Origin: an uncultured Olsenella sp.
GTDB taxonomy: Bacteria > Actinomycetota > Coriobacteriia > Coriobacteriales > Atopobiaceae
DNA: 64,000 bases
NCBI GenBank assembly: GCA_949291295.1
Contig: CASEVE010000013.1
Location: 1-64,000 of the forward strand
Direction: 5' to 3'
Shown: positions 1 through 9,349 of the stretch, in pieces
Position numbering within the stretch: the first letter of the stretch is position 1
Layout of the letters: every line of letters begins with the position of its first letter
The notes under the pieces: generated by a model
What the model saw: the letters and a program-made list of their open reading frames with translations, nothing else
The model's database searches: none
What the model was told of the DNA's origin: nothing
Made by a program: the position numbers and the translations under genes

Positions 1-1883
1 GAGGAGAGGTTGCCCATGACGTCGCCCATGTACTGCTCGGGGGTCTCGACCTCGACCTCCTCGATCGGCTCGAGAAGAACCGGGTCAGACTTCTTCAGGG
101 CGTCCTTGATCGCCATGGAGCCGGCGATCTTGAAGGCGGCCTCGGAGGAGTCGACCTCGTGGTAGGAGCCGTCGATGAGCTTGACCTTGATGTCGACGAC
201 CGGGTAGCCGGCGATGACACCGCTCTCGAGCGCCTCCTGGATGCCCTTGTCGATGGAGGGGATGTACTCCTTCGGGATGACGCCACCGACGATGGCGTTC
301 TCGAACTCGTAGCCCTTGCCCTCCTCGTTGGGCTCCATGTCGATGATGGCGTGACCGTACTGGCCGCGACCGCCGGACTGGCGGACGAACTTGCCCTCGG
401 CGTGCATGACGGCCTTGCCGGCGGTCTCGCGGTAGGCGACCTGCGGCTTACCAACGTTGCAGTCAACCTTGAACTCGCGGCGCAGACGGTCGACGATGAT
501 CTCGAGGTGCAGCTCGCCCATGCCGGAGATGATGGTCTGGCCGGTCTCGTGATCGGTGTGGACCTGGAACGTGGGGTCCTCCTCGGCGAGCTTGGCCAGG
601 CCCACGGACATCTTGTCCTGCTCGGCCTTGGTCTTGGGCTCCACGGCAACGGAGATGACCGGAGTGGCAAACTCGATGGACTCGAGAATGACCGGGTGCT
701 TCTCGTCGCAGAGGGTCTCGCCGGTGGTGGTGTTCTTGAGGCCGACGCAGGCGACGATGTCACCGGCGGAGCAGGCGTCACGGTCGACGCGCTCGTTGGC
801 GTTCATCTCGAGGATGCGGCCCAGACGCTCGCGGTTGTCCTTGACCGAGTTGTAGACGTAGGAGCCAGCCTCAGCCTGACCGGAGTAAACGCGGATGTAG
901 GTGAGCTTGCCCACGTAGGGGTCGGTCATGATCTTGAAGGCGAGAGCGGCGAAGGGCTCCTTGGGGTCGGCGTGGCGGACCTCGGGCTCACCCTTGAGGT
1001 TGGTGCCGTCAATCTCGGTGACGTCGAGCGGGCTGGGGAGGTAATCCACGACGGCGTCGAGAAGCTCCTGGATGCCCTTGTTCTTGTAGGCGGAGCCCAC
1101 GAAGACGAGGTTGAGCTCGCCGTCGATGACGCCCTTGCGAAGAGCGGCCTTGAGGGTGTCAACGGGGATCTCGGCCTCCTCGAGGACGGCCTCCATGATC
1201 TCGTCGGAGAAGTTGGAGGCGGCGTCGAGCAGCTCCTCGCGCTTCTCGTTGGCGAGGTCCACGAACTCCTCGGGAATGGCGTCCATGGCCTCGGGGTAGA
1301 TCATGCCCTTGGCGTCCTCCTTGAAGTCCCACGCGGTCATGGTGACCAGGTCGACGAGACCCCAGAAGTTGTTCTCGGCACCCATGGGGATCTGGGCCGC
1401 AACGGCGTTGGCGTGCAGGCGGTCCTTCATGGTCTCGATGGCGTGGAAGAAGTCGGCGCCGATGCGGTCATACTTGTTGATGAACGCGATGCGGGGGACG
1501 CCGTACGTGGTGGCCTGACGCCAGACGGTCTCGGACTGCGGCTGGACGCCGGCGACGGCGTCGAAAACCGCGACCGCGCCGTCGAGGACGCGCAGGCAGC
1601 GCTCGACCTCGGACGTAAAGTCAACGTGGCCCGGGGTGTCGATGATCTGGATGACGTGGTCCTTCCAGAAGCACGTGGTGGCTGCGGAGGTGATGGTAAC
1701 GCCGCGCTCCTGCTCCTGAACCATCCAGTCCATGGTGGCGGCGCCGTCGTGGACCTCGCCGATCTTGTGGGTCTTGCCCGTGTAGTAGAGGATGCGCTCC
1801 GTCGTGGTGGTCTTGCCGGCGTCGATGTGAGCCATGATGCCGATGTTGCGGAGGTCCTCGAGCTTGTACTTAACCTTTGCCAT
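1..1883 (-). CDS. fusA: Elongation factor G, 3' end cut by window edge
   Basis: Ribosomal translocase GTPase of the str operon. Only the first 627 codons are here; the stop and about 70 residues of the last domain lie beyond the left edge. Visible are G1 AHIDAGKT at residues 18-25, the DTPGH switch II motif, the G4 motif, and EF-G sequence running to [10 protein letters not shown]4 reads NKYD, where most EF-Gs have NKMD. The ATG at 1883 follows a GAGGAG ribosome binding site and lies 24 bp after the rpsG stop, so it is co-transcribed with rpsL and rpsG. Family assignment is certain. Confidence 0.98.
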   Translation of the reverse strand, partial: MAKVKYKLEDLRNIGIMAHIDAGKTTTTERILYYTGKTHKIGEVHDGAATMDWMVQEQERGVTITSAATTCFWKDHVIQIIDTPGHVDFTSEVERCLRVLDGAVAVFDAVAGVQPQSETVWRQATTYGVPRIAFINKYDRIGADFFHAIETMKDRLHANAVAAQIPMGAENNFWGLVDLVTMTAWDFKEDAKGMIYPEAMDAIPEEFVDLANEKREELLDAASNFSDEIMEAVLEEAEIPVDTLKAALRKGVIDGELNLVFVGSAYKNKGIQELLDAVVDYLPSPLDVTEIDGTNLKGEPEVRHADPKEPFAALAFKIMTDPYVGKLTYIRVYSGQAEAGSYVYNSVKDNRERLGRILEMNANERVDRDACSAGDIVACVGLKNTTTGETLCDEKHPVILESIEFATPVISVAVEPKTKAEQDKMSVGLAKLAEEDPTFQVHTDHETGQTIISGMGELHLEIIVDRLRREFKVDCNVGKPQVAYRETAGKAVMHAEGKFVRQSGGRGQYGHAIIDMEPNEEGKGYEFENAIVGGVIPKEYIPSIDKGIQEALESGVIAGYPVVDIKVKLIDGSYHEVDSSEAAFKIAGSMAIKDALKKSDPVLLEPIEEVEVETPEQYMGDVMGNLS

Positions 1884-1907
1884 GTGGCTTCTCCTCGTTC
1901 TCGCGGA

Positions 1908-2297
<390 letters not shown>

Positions 2298-2339
2298 GTT
2301 GTATCTCCTTAGTGCTTAGAAGCGATTAGTGGCGGCTGA

Positions 2340-2711
2340 CTACTTGGGGCGCTTGGTGCCGTAGCGGGAACGCGCGCGCTTGCGGTTCTGGACGGCGGCG
2401 CAGTCGTAGGCGCCACGAATGATCTTGTAGCGGACACCAGGGAGGTCGCGCACGCGGCCGCCGCGGATGAGGACGATCGAGTGCTCCTGGAGGTTGTGGC
2501 CCTCGCCGGGGATGTAGGCGGTGACCTCGATGCCGTTCACGAGGCGCACACGGGCGACCTTACGAAGGGCGGAGTTCGGCTTCTTGGGGGTGGTGGTGAA
2601 GACGCGGGTGCACACGCCGCGCTTCTGGGGGTTGTGCTGCAGTGCTGCGTTCTTGGACTTGGACTTGACGCTCACGCGCCCGCTGCGAACGAGCTGGTTG
2701 ATTGTAGGCAA
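2340..2711 (-). CDS. rpsL: 30S ribosomal protein S12
   Basis: S12 shapes decoding accuracy at the A site. It is 123 residues, normal length. The [11 protein letters not shown] block and the GVRYKIIRG block are intact. The lysines that correspond to the streptomycin-resistance positions of E. coli S12 (42/43 and 87/88) are present, so the sequence predicts a streptomycin-sensitive allele. It is first in the str operon, 42 bp before rpsG, with the promoter at 2803-2831 upstream. Confidence 0.98.
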   Translation of the reverse strand: MPTINQLVRSGRVSVKSKSKNAALQHNPQKRGVCTRVFTTTPKKPNSALRKVARVRLVNGIEVTAYIPGEGHNLQEHSIVLIRGGRVRDLPGVRYKIIRGAYDCAAVQNRKRARSRYGTKRPK

Positions 2712-2802
2712 AGCTCTCTCCTTCTATACCTAACGTTGTTGCCTGTTGAACCCGTATTCAAGGGCTGAGCAGCACCTCTGCCCCGGATTGACGCAACGGT
2801 GA

Positions 2803-2831
2803 AGATTACGCGCACGCGCGGCTGTTGTCAA
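2803..2831 (-). promoter_or_regulatory. Sigma70-type promoter of the str operon
   Basis: Read on the minus strand, a perfect TTGACA (2826-2831) is followed by a 17-bp spacer and TAATCT (2803-2808). This puts the start of transcription near 2796, giving a leader of about 85 nt before rpsL. No gene lies between it and rpsL. Confidence 0.75.
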
Positions 2832-2947
2832 AACGCCACGGACCCGGGCGTATCCATACTTCACGATATGTTCATGAGAGAAGGGCGACGGGCTTCTCGC
2901 CATGCGCTTATCGGTTGACGTGTGGCGGGTTCCCGCGAAGTGGGTGC

Positions 2948-3121
2948 GTGGACGCTTGCCGACATTTTCTGGAGGCAAAGCGTCGGCTCGGGTCCCGCCC
3001 GGAATGATCGTGGACGCTTGCCGACGGTTTTTGGAGGCAAAGTGTCGGCAAGGGTCCCCGCTGAGAAAAACGTGGACGCGGCCCCACACATCTTTGTTGC
3101 AAACTGTGGGGGGGCGTCCAC
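2948..3121. repeat. Three-unit palindromic repeat array, 62-bp period
   Basis: The non-coding stretch 2832-3139 holds three copies of a unit that opens with GTGGACGC at 2948, 3010 and 3072, exactly 62 bp apart. Each unit can fold: outer GGAC pairs with GTCC and inner GCCGAC or CCGAC with GTCGG. The third unit diverges inside (CCCCACA paired with TGTGGGG) but keeps the outer stem. It lies between the 3' end of degV and the str promoter. No gene is seen in this stretch. Confidence 0.8.
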
Positions 3122-3139
3122 CAAAAACACATAACGTTC

Positions 3140-3955
3140 TTATCGCCGGCAGCTGGGGCGCAGCGACATCCGACCGGGGGAGGTGCTGGTGATTTCCTGG
3201 TTCGGCGCGCCGGAGGGGGGGAGGCGCTGCTGCTGCGCGGCGAGAAACACCTCGCGGGCCTCAACGCCGCGCGGGCCAAAGTGCGAGACGAGAAGCTCGG
3301 TGGCGTCGGCGGGCACGCGGTCGACCATGGCATGCGCCATGCCGCGAGCCCCGCGCCCGTCGGCGAGTTTGACGATGCCGCCTTCGGAGAGCGCCATCAC
3401 CGGATAGCGGTTGAGCTTGGTTGCAACGGCGCGACGGATGGCGCCGAGGCGCCCGCTTCGGGAGAGTGCCACCATGTCGGGCACGGAGAAGACGATGCGC
3501 GTGCCGGCACGCTGCTCGGTCAGCTCGTCGACGATCTGGGAGAGCTCGGCACCCGAATCCGCGAGCGCTCGGGCGCGGCGGACGAGAAACTCGAGCGCCC
3601 CGGCCGTGAGCCAGGAATCAACAACGGCCACGCGAGGGGAGGCAACGGCAGCCGCGGCCTCCTCGGCGCTGCGGTACGTACCGGAGAGTCGGGAGGAGAT
3701 GGTGGCGCAGAGAACGTCGTCACCCGCTGCAAGGCGGGTGCGGAACACGTGCTCGAAGGCCGAGCTTCGCACCGCCTCGGTCGAGACGTGACGGCTTGCG
3801 GCGAGCACGGCGCCGTAGTCGCCGTTCTCACCCACGAAGCCCTCTTCGTGGCGCTTGAAATCCGCCTCGTAGGTCATGTGAAGAACGTCCACGCCGAGCT
3901 CGGCCGCCTCCTGGCGCGTGAGCCCACAGGTGGAGTCGGTGACTATCGCGAGCAT
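3140..3955 (-). CDS. DegV-family fatty-acid-binding protein (FakB-like)
   Basis: DegV/FakB proteins bind a single fatty acid and present it to the FakA kinase for use in phospholipids. It is 271 residues. The N-terminal TDST motif is at residues 7-10, and a Rossmann-like second half contains VFSVPDMVALSRSGRLGA. The ATG lies inside the end of accDA (13-bp overlap), so it is the last gene of the fatty-acid operon and probably translationally coupled. The last 20 residues do not show the usual GPG-rich C-terminus. The coding strand runs through C homopolymers near 3205-3210, so a small frameshift near the end is possible. The fatty-acid role is inferred from family and operon. Confidence 0.85.
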   Translation of the reverse strand: MLAIVTDSTCGLTRQEAAELGVDVLHMTYEADFKRHEEGFVGENGDYGAVLAASRHVSTEAVRSSAFEHVFRTRLAAGDDVLCATISSRLSGTYRSAEEAAAAVASPRVAVVDSWLTAGALEFLVRRARALADSGAELSQIVDELTEQRAGTRIVFSVPDMVALSRSGRLGAIRRAVATKLNRYPVMALSEGGIVKLADGRGARGMAHAMVDRVPADATELLVSHFGPRGVEAREVFLAAQQQRLPPSGAPNQEITSTSPGRMSLRPSCRR

Positions 3956-5664
3956 ATGCGGTCGCCTCCCATCGCGCGGAACTTGTCGTAGCGTCGGTCC
4001 AGCAGCTCGCCGGTCGAGAGGCCGGAGAGCTCGTCGAGCGCCAGCTCGACCTCGCGCATGAGGTCGTGGGCAATCTCGGTATGCGTGAGCCCAAGATCGC
4101 CCACCACTCCGTCCACCAAGCCGAGCTCGGAGAGGTCGGCGGCGGTGATGTGGAGTGCGGCGGCGGCCTCGTCGGCGCGCTTGGTGTCTTTCCAGAGAAT
4201 CGACGCGCAGCCCTCGGGGCTCACGACGGAGTAGGCGGAGCTGCCGAGCATGTAGACGCGGTCGGCAACCGCAAGCGCGAGCGCGCCGCCGGAGCCGCCC
4301 TCGCCCACCACAACGCTCACGATGGGCGTCTTGAGCCCGCTCATGACCACGAGGTTGGTGGCAATGGCCTCGCCCTGGCCGCGCTCCTCGGCCCCGATGC
4401 CGCAGTAGGCGCCGGAGGTGTCCACGAGGCAGAGCACCGGGCGGTGGAACTTCTCGGCCTGGCGCATGAGGCGCAGCGCCTTGCGGTAGCCCTCGGGGTG
4501 CGCCATGCCAAAGTTGCGGCGCACGCGCTCCTTGGTGGAGTTTCCGCGCTCGATGGCAATGACGGTCATCACGCGGTCGCCCTTCCAGCCAACGCCCGCC
4601 ACCACGGCGGCATCATCGGCAAAGAGGCGGTCACCGTGGAGCTCGACAAAGCCGTCGAGGCCGCGCTCGATGAGCTCGAGGGCCGTGGCGCGCTCCGTGG
4701 AGCGCGTGAGCTTGACAATGTCGTAGGCGCTCGTGGGCTCGGGCGAGCGCTTGGGGCGCGTGCCGCGGCCGCGCCGGGGCTCCTCGTGCGAGAGGGCGTG
4801 GGGCGCGTCGGCGGCCGGCGCCTCACCCTTGTGCAGGGTGAGAAGCTCGGCGATCGTGGCGGCCATGTCCTTGCGCTCCACGATGAGGTCGCAGAAGCCG
4901 TGCTCAACGAGAAACTCGGAGCGCTGGAAGCCCGCCGGGAGGCGCTTGTGGGTGGTCTGCTCGATCACGCGCGGGCCGGCAAAGGCGACAAGCGCGCCCG
5001 GCTCGGCGAGAATGACGTCGCCCTCCATGGCAAAGCTCGCGGTGACGCCGCCGGTGGTGGGGTCGGTGAGGACGGTCACGTAGAGCAGGCCCGCCTCGGA
5101 GTGGCGGCGCACCGCCGCGGAGACCTTGGCCATCTGCATGAGGGAGGTGGTGCCCTCCTGCATGCGGGCGCCGCCCGAGACGGTAAATCCCACGACGGGA
5201 AGGCCCAGCTCGCAGGCCCGCTCGAAGGTGCGGCAGATCTTCTCGCCCACCACAGATCCCATCGAGCCCATCATGAACTCGGCGTTCATGAAGAAGAGGG
5301 CGCAGTCGTGGCCGCCAATCTTGCCGCTTCCGCAGACCACGCCGTCGTTCTCGTGGCTCTTCTCGCGCGCGTCAGCGAGCTTTTCCTCGTAACCGGGGAA
5401 GTTGAGGAAGTCCGTGGCCGCGAGGTCGCGATCCCATTCTTCGAAGGTGCCGGCGTCAACGGTGATGCGCATGCGCTTGCGGCCGGAGACGCGCAGGTGA
5501 CGACCGCAGCGCGGGCAGACGTCGAGGTTCTCGGCCAGCTTGGACTGGTCGATCACGCGACGGCAGCCGGGGCACTTGATGAGGACGTGGCGCTCGGGAA
5601 ACTCCGCGGCGACCTCGGTCACCGGGCTCTCGAGGGCGTTGACGCTCTTCTCCCGCTTACTCAT
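3943..5664 (-). CDS. accDA: Acetyl-CoA carboxylase carboxyltransferase, AccD-AccA fusion
   Basis: One 573-residue chain carries both carboxyltransferase subunits, which transfer CO2 from biotin-AccB to acetyl-CoA to make malonyl-CoA. The AccD half comes first with a zinc ribbon (CPGC at 31-34, CPRC at 50-53), then the oxyanion region MGSMGSVVGEK and SGGARMQEG. After a basic linker near residue 300 (EEPRRGRGTRPKR) the AccA half starts, with GNSTKERVRRNFGMAHPEG and the GEGGSGGALA loop. In most bacteria these are separate genes. It overlaps accC by 8 bp upstream and degV by 13 bp downstream. Confidence 0.96.
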   Translation of the reverse strand: MSKREKSVNALESPVTEVAAEFPERHVLIKCPGCRRVIDQSKLAENLDVCPRCGRHLRVSGRKRMRITVDAGTFEEWDRDLAATDFLNFPGYEEKLADAREKSHENDGVVCGSGKIGGHDCALFFMNAEFMMGSMGSVVGEKICRTFERACELGLPVVGFTVSGGARMQEGTTSLMQMAKVSAAVRRHSEAGLLYVTVLTDPTTGGVTASFAMEGDVILAEPGALVAFAGPRVIEQTTHKRLPAGFQRSEFLVEHGFCDLIVERKDMAATIAELLTLHKGEAPAADAPHALSHEEPRRGRGTRPKRSPEPTSAYDIVKLTRSTERATALELIERGLDGFVELHGDRLFADDAAVVAGVGWKGDRVMTVIAIERGNSTKERVRRNFGMAHPEGYRKALRLMRQAEKFHRPVLCLVDTSGAYCGIGAEERGQGEAIATNLVVMSGLKTPIVSVVVGEGGSGGALALAVADRVYMLGSSAYSVVSPEGCASILWKDTKRADEAAAALHITAADLSELGLVDGVVGDLGLTHTEIAHDLMREVELALDELSGLSTGELLDRRYDKFRAMGGDRICSR

Positions 5665-6994
5665 AGAGGTGCTCCATCAGGTTGGTGTGGTAGTTTCCGG
5701 AGACAAACTCTGGGTTGGAGAGAATGTCGAGGTGCAGCTCGCTGTTCTCGGAGACGCCCTCGATCACCAGCTCGCCGAGGGCGGAGCGCATCTTGCGGAT
5801 GGCCTCCTCGCGCGTGGACGAGCAGACGATGAGCTTGCCGAGAAGGGAGTCGTAGTAGGGCGGCACCACGGCGCCCACGTAGAGGGCGGAGTCAAAGCGA
5901 ACCTGCGGACCGCCCGGAACGTGCAGCATGGTGATCTCGCCGCAGGACGGCAGGAACTCGGGCGTCTCGGCATTGATGCGGCACTCGATGGCGTGGTTGG
6001 CGATGGAGATGTCATCCTGCGTGAAGGGCAGCTCGGCGCCGGCCGCAACGCGCAGCTGCCACTTGACGAGGTCGACGCCGCTCACAAACTCCGTGACCGG
6101 GTGCTCAACCTGCAGGCGCGTGTTCATCTCCATGAAGTAGAAGTTGCCGTCGTCGGCAAAGAGGAACTCAATCGTGCCCACGCCCACGTAACCCACGGCG
6201 CTCGTGAGGTCGCGGGCGGCCTTGTGCATGCGCTCGCGGACGCCGGGGTGCGCGTCCAGGCACGGCGCCGGGCTCTCCTCGATGAGCTTCTGGTTGCGGC
6301 GCTGAACGGAGCACTCGCGCTCGCCGAGGGAGACCACGTTGCCGTGGGCGTCGGCCAGGACCTGCACCTCCACGTGGTGCGCCGGCGAGACGAACTTCTC
6401 CATGTAGCACTCGCCGTCACCAAAGGCGGCCTCCGCCTCGGCATAGGCCTCGGTGAAGGCCTTGCCGGCGTCGGCGGGATTCTCGACCTTGCGGATGCCA
6501 CGGCCGCCACCGCCCGAGCGGGCCTTGATGAGCACGGGGCAGCCGATGCGCGTGGCCTCGCGCTCGGCCTCGTCGGCACTCTTGAGCAGGTCGCAGCCGG
6601 GGACGATGGGGACGCCCGCCTCGCGCGCGGTGCGGCGAGCGTTGTCCTTGTCGCCCATGCGGTCGATGACGTCGGGGTCGGGCCCGATGAAGACGAGGCC
6701 GCACTTCTGGCACTCGCGCGCAAAGTGCGAGTTCTCCGAGAAGAACCCGTAGCCGGGGTGGATGGCCTTGGCCCCGGACTGGAGGGCCACCGTGATGATG
6801 GCGTCCTCGTTGAGGTAGCTGTCCGCCGGGCGCGGGCCGCCGATGCAGTAGGCCTCGTCGGCGAGGGCCACGTGCAGGGCCTCGGCATCGGCCGTGGAGT
6901 AGATGGCCACGGTCTTGACGCCCATCTCCTTGCACGCGCGAATCACGCGAACGGCGATCTCACCGCGGTTTGCAATAAGGATCTTGTCGAACAT
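5657..6994 (-). CDS. accC: Biotin carboxylase subunit of acetyl-CoA carboxylase
   Basis: ATP-dependent carboxylation of biotin on AccB. It is 445 residues, the usual size. Motifs are FDKILIANRGEIAVR at the N-terminus, the ATP-grasp glycine loop SGGGGRG, MEKFV, HHVEVQVLAD, and the catalytic EMNTRLQVEHPVTE. The ATG at 6994 was chosen because upstream in-frame codons run into fabZ with no carboxylase similarity. It lies 47 bp after fabZ and overlaps the accDA start, consistent with coupled synthesis of the complex. Confidence 0.97.
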   Translation of the reverse strand: MFDKILIANRGEIAVRVIRACKEMGVKTVAIYSTADAEALHVALADEAYCIGGPRPADSYLNEDAIITVALQSGAKAIHPGYGFFSENSHFARECQKCGLVFIGPDPDVIDRMGDKDNARRTAREAGVPIVPGCDLLKSADEAEREATRIGCPVLIKARSGGGGRGIRKVENPADAGKAFTEAYAEAEAAFGDGECYMEKFVSPAHHVEVQVLADAHGNVVSLGERECSVQRRNQKLIEESPAPCLDAHPGVRERMHKAARDLTSAVGYVGVGTIEFLFADDGNFYFMEMNTRLQVEHPVTEFVSGVDLVKWQLRVAAGAELPFTQDDISIANHAIECRINAETPEFLPSCGEITMLHVPGGPQVRFDSALYVGAVVPPYYDSLLGKLIVCSSTREEAIRKMRSALGELVIEGVSENSELHLDILSNPEFVSGNYHTNLMEHLYE

Positions 6995-7041
6995 CGTCGC
7001 CTCCCGGCGCGTTGTGACTTGCTGGTCTGGGGCGCTTCTCG

Positions 7042-7470
7042 CTAGGCCTTGCCGGCGGGCATCAGGGCGAAGGACATCTCCGCCTGGCAGCACAGCTCGC
7101 CGTTCACGCGGGCCTCGCCCGTGGCAAAGCGGAAGGGTCCGCGGCTCTTGGTGATACGGCAGGTGAGCTCGACGGTGTCGCCGGGGCGCACGGGATGCTT
7201 GAAGCGCACGTTGTCGAGGCTCGTGTACATGGGTGTGGCACCCTTGGCGGCGAGGTCGTCGGCAAGAAGGACGCAGCAGTTCTGCGCCAGCATCTCGCAC
7301 TGGATCACGCCCGGCACGATGGGGTTGCCCGGAAAGTGGCCCTGGACGAAGAACTCGTCGCCGGTGATGGTAATCTTGCCGCGGGCCTCTCCGTCCACAA
7401 TCTCCGCCTCATCGAGGAGCAGCATCGGCTCGCGGTGGGGCAGCAGGCCCTTGAGCTCTTCCTTGTTCAT
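7042..7470 (-). CDS. fabZ: 3-hydroxyacyl-ACP dehydratase FabZ
   Basis: Dehydrates 3-hydroxyacyl-ACP in type II fatty acid synthesis. It is a 142-residue hot-dog fold protein. The catalytic His lies in GHFPGNPIVPGV (about residue 45) and the Glu in IQCEM (about residue 59). A GTG six bases upstream (7476) is an alternative start, but AGGAG sits 10 nt before the ATG and only 4 nt before the GTG. It lies between accB and accC, as in the pneumococcal fab cluster. Confidence 0.95.
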   Translation of the reverse strand: MNKEELKGLLPHREPMLLLDEAEIVDGEARGKITITGDEFFVQGHFPGNPIVPGVIQCEMLAQNCCVLLADDLAAKGATPMYTSLDNVRFKHPVRPGDTVELTCRITKSRGPFRFATGEARVNGELCCQAEMSFALMPAGKA

Positions 7471-7496
7471 GCGCACTCAGCTCCTAACGTGAAAAA

Positions 7497-7523
7497 GAGA
7501 CGAAGGGACAGTCCCTTTGTCTC
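7497..7523. repeat. Dispersed palindrome, GAAGGGACAGTCCCTT family, single copy
   Basis: A near-perfect palindrome around the core GGGACAGTCCC, flanked by GAGAC and GTCTC. The same core occurs as a pair at 9276-9347 and as a pair at 24960-25022. It fills most of the short gap between accB and fabZ, so it would lie inside the fab operon mRNA as a strong hairpin. Confidence 0.85.
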
Positions 7524-7525
7524 AT

Positions 7526-8011
7526 CTAGTAGATCTTCATGAGGCAGCAGCCGTACTCGACGAGGTCGCCGTCGTGCACGCAGATGTCAACGATCTCGCC
7601 GTCCTGCTCGGCGGTAACCTCGTTCATGACCTTCATGGCCTCGATGACGCAGAGGGTGTCACCCTTCTGGACCTTGGAGCCCACGCGCACGAAGGGCTCA
7701 GCGCCGGGCGCGGGGGCAGCGTAGAAGACGCCCACCATCGGAGCACGGACGGCGGTGGTGTGAGACATATCGAGAGGCGCGTCGTCCTCGGAGGCGGCGG
7801 GCTCGGGCGCGGGTGCGGGTGCGGGCACAGGCGCGGGGGCCGAAGCGGGAACGGGCGCGGGGGCAGGCGCAGGGGCGGGGGCGGCGATCAGGGGCGCCGA
7901 GACGCCGCACTCAAGCTCGACCGCCGAGCCGTCGGGCTCCTCCACGCGCACGCGGGAGAGCCCATGGCTCCTCATGATGTCGGCAATCTGGGAGATCTTC
8001 TCGGAGTCCAT
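7526..8011 (-). CDS. accB: Biotin carboxyl carrier protein
   Basis: Carries biotin between AccC and AccDA. It is 161 residues: an N-terminal docking region, an unusually regular Ala-Pro linker of about 35 residues (roughly 45-80), then the biotinyl domain with the target lysine in EAMKVMNE. The ATG at 8011 follows GGGAGT and begins MDSEKISQIADIM, the usual AccB start; longer in-frame extensions run into fabF. BirA, encoded divergently at 13438, is the likely modifying enzyme. It lies 2 bp after fabF. Confidence 0.96.
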   Translation of the reverse strand: MDSEKISQIADIMRSHGLSRVRVEEPDGSAVELECGVSAPLIAAPAPAPAPAPVPASAPAPVPAPAPAPEPAASEDDAPLDMSHTTAVRAPMVGVFYAAPAPGAEPFVRVGSKVQKGDTLCVIEAMKVMNEVTAEQDGEIVDICVHDGDLVEYGCCLMKIY

Positions 8012-8013
8012 CG

Positions 8014-9261
8014 TTACTCCCTTCCCGCGGCACGCAGCGCGAGCGCGGCGTTGTGGCCGCCAAAGCCGAGGTTGGTGGAGATGGCCCAGGCGAGCTCGCA
8101 CTCCACAGCCTCGTTGGGCGTGTAGTTGAGGTCGCACGCCGGATCGGGCGTGCAGTAGTTGATCGTGGGCGGCACAATGCCGTTCTCGAGCGCGAGCGCG
8201 CAGGCCATGGCCTCAACGGCACCCGTGGCACCAATCATGTGGCCGGTCATGGACTTGGTCGAGGAGATGTGCGCGGCACGGGCAGCGTCCTCGCCGAGCG
8301 CGCGCTTGAAGCCAAGGGTCTCGGAGGCGTCGTTGAGCTTGGTCGAGGTGCCGTGAGCGTTGATGTAGAGGCCCTCCTCGGGCTTGACGCCGCCCTCCTC
8401 CACCGCCTGGCGGATGGCGCGAGTGATGCCGTCGGCCTCGGGGTCGGGAGAGGTGATGTGGTAGGCGTCATCGGTGTTGCCGTAGCCGACCAGCTCGGCG
8501 TAGATGTGGGCGCCGCGCGCGACGGCGTGCTCCCACTCCTCGAGAACGAGCACACAGGCACCCTCGCCCATGACAAAGCCGTTGCGGTCCGCGTCAAAGG
8601 GACGGCAGGCCGTGGCGGGGTCGGGGTTGGTGGTGAGGGCGCGGCAGCTCGTGAAGCCGGCAATGGAATCGGGCATGATGGCGGCTTCCGCACCTCCGGC
8701 GAGAATTGCGTCGGCATAGCCGTGCTTGATTGCGCGGAAGGCCTCGCCCAGGGCGTGGGCCGAGGTGGCGCACGCGGTCACAACGGGCAGGGTGGGGCCG
8801 AGCGCCTTGTGGCGGATGGCGATGTTGCCCGTGGCCATGTTGGCGATCATCATCGTGATCATGAAGGGGGAGGCGCGGCGGGGCCCGCGCTCGGCGATGG
8901 TGTGGACGTTATCGGCAAAGGCGTTGATGCCGCCCACGCCGGAGCCCACGTAGACGCCAAGGCGCTCGCGGTCGATGGCGTCCTCGGCATCGAGGCCGGA
9001 GTCGGCCATTGCTTCGTCGGAGGCGACGAGCGCATACTGCGAGAAGAGGTCCAGGTGAGCCGCCTCCTGCTTGCCGAGGAGCGCGGCACCGTCGAAGTCC
9101 TTGACCTCGGCGGCCACCTTGACCTTGAAGTTCTCGGTGTCGAAGTGGGTGATGGGGCCAATGCCGCAGCGGCCGGCGACCATGCCCTCCCAGGTCTCCT
9201 TGGCAGTGTTGCCGAGCGGCGTAACGGCGCCGATGCCGGTGATTGCAACCCTGTGTTCCAT
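8014..9261 (-). CDS. fabF: 3-oxoacyl-ACP synthase II FabF
   Basis: Elongating condensing enzyme of type II fatty acid synthesis, 415 residues. The Cys-His-His triad is visible: C164 in VVTACATSA, His in NAHGTST, His in MTGHMIGA; NLGFGGHNA closes the protein. The ATG at 9261 (MEHRVAITGIG) has GGGAG 6-7 nt upstream. An in-frame ATG at 9306 exists only because the intergenic palindrome reads MIRRDCPF in this frame, and it should not be taken as the start. Confidence 0.97.
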   Translation of the reverse strand: MEHRVAITGIGAVTPLGNTAKETWEGMVAGRCGIGPITHFDTENFKVKVAAEVKDFDGAALLGKQEAAHLDLFSQYALVASDEAMADSGLDAEDAIDRERLGVYVGSGVGGINAFADNVHTIAERGPRRASPFMITMMIANMATGNIAIRHKALGPTLPVVTACATSAHALGEAFRAIKHGYADAILAGGAEAAIMPDSIAGFTSCRALTTNPDPATACRPFDADRNGFVMGEGACVLVLEEWEHAVARGAHIYAELVGYGNTDDAYHITSPDPEADGITRAIRQAVEEGGVKPEEGLYINAHGTSTKLNDASETLGFKRALGEDAARAAHISSTKSMTGHMIGATGAVEAMACALALENGIVPPTINYCTPDPACDLNYTPNEAVECELAWAISTNLGFGGHNAALALRAAGRE

Positions 9262-9275
9262 CTCAACTCCCATCG

Positions 9276-9347
9276 ATGATACGAAGGGACAGTCCCTTCG
9301 TATCATTAGTTTTTTGATGATACGAAGGGACTGTCCCTTCGTAACAT
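9276..9347. repeat. Pair of GAAGGGACAGTCCC palindromes
   Basis: Two 31-bp palindromes, 9276-9306 and 9317-9347, separated by a T-rich spacer. The centre is ACA in one and ACT in the other, so the copies are in opposite orientation and together form a larger inverted repeat. The pair occupies nearly the whole fabG-fabF gap. Confidence 0.9.
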
Positions 9348-9349
9348 CG

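Noticed and set aside
9262-9306. Upstream start for fabF at 9306 (MIRRDCPF extension)
   Set aside because: These residues are the translation of an intergenic palindrome that recurs elsewhere; MEHRVAITGIG at 9261 has its own ribosome binding site and matches the family start.
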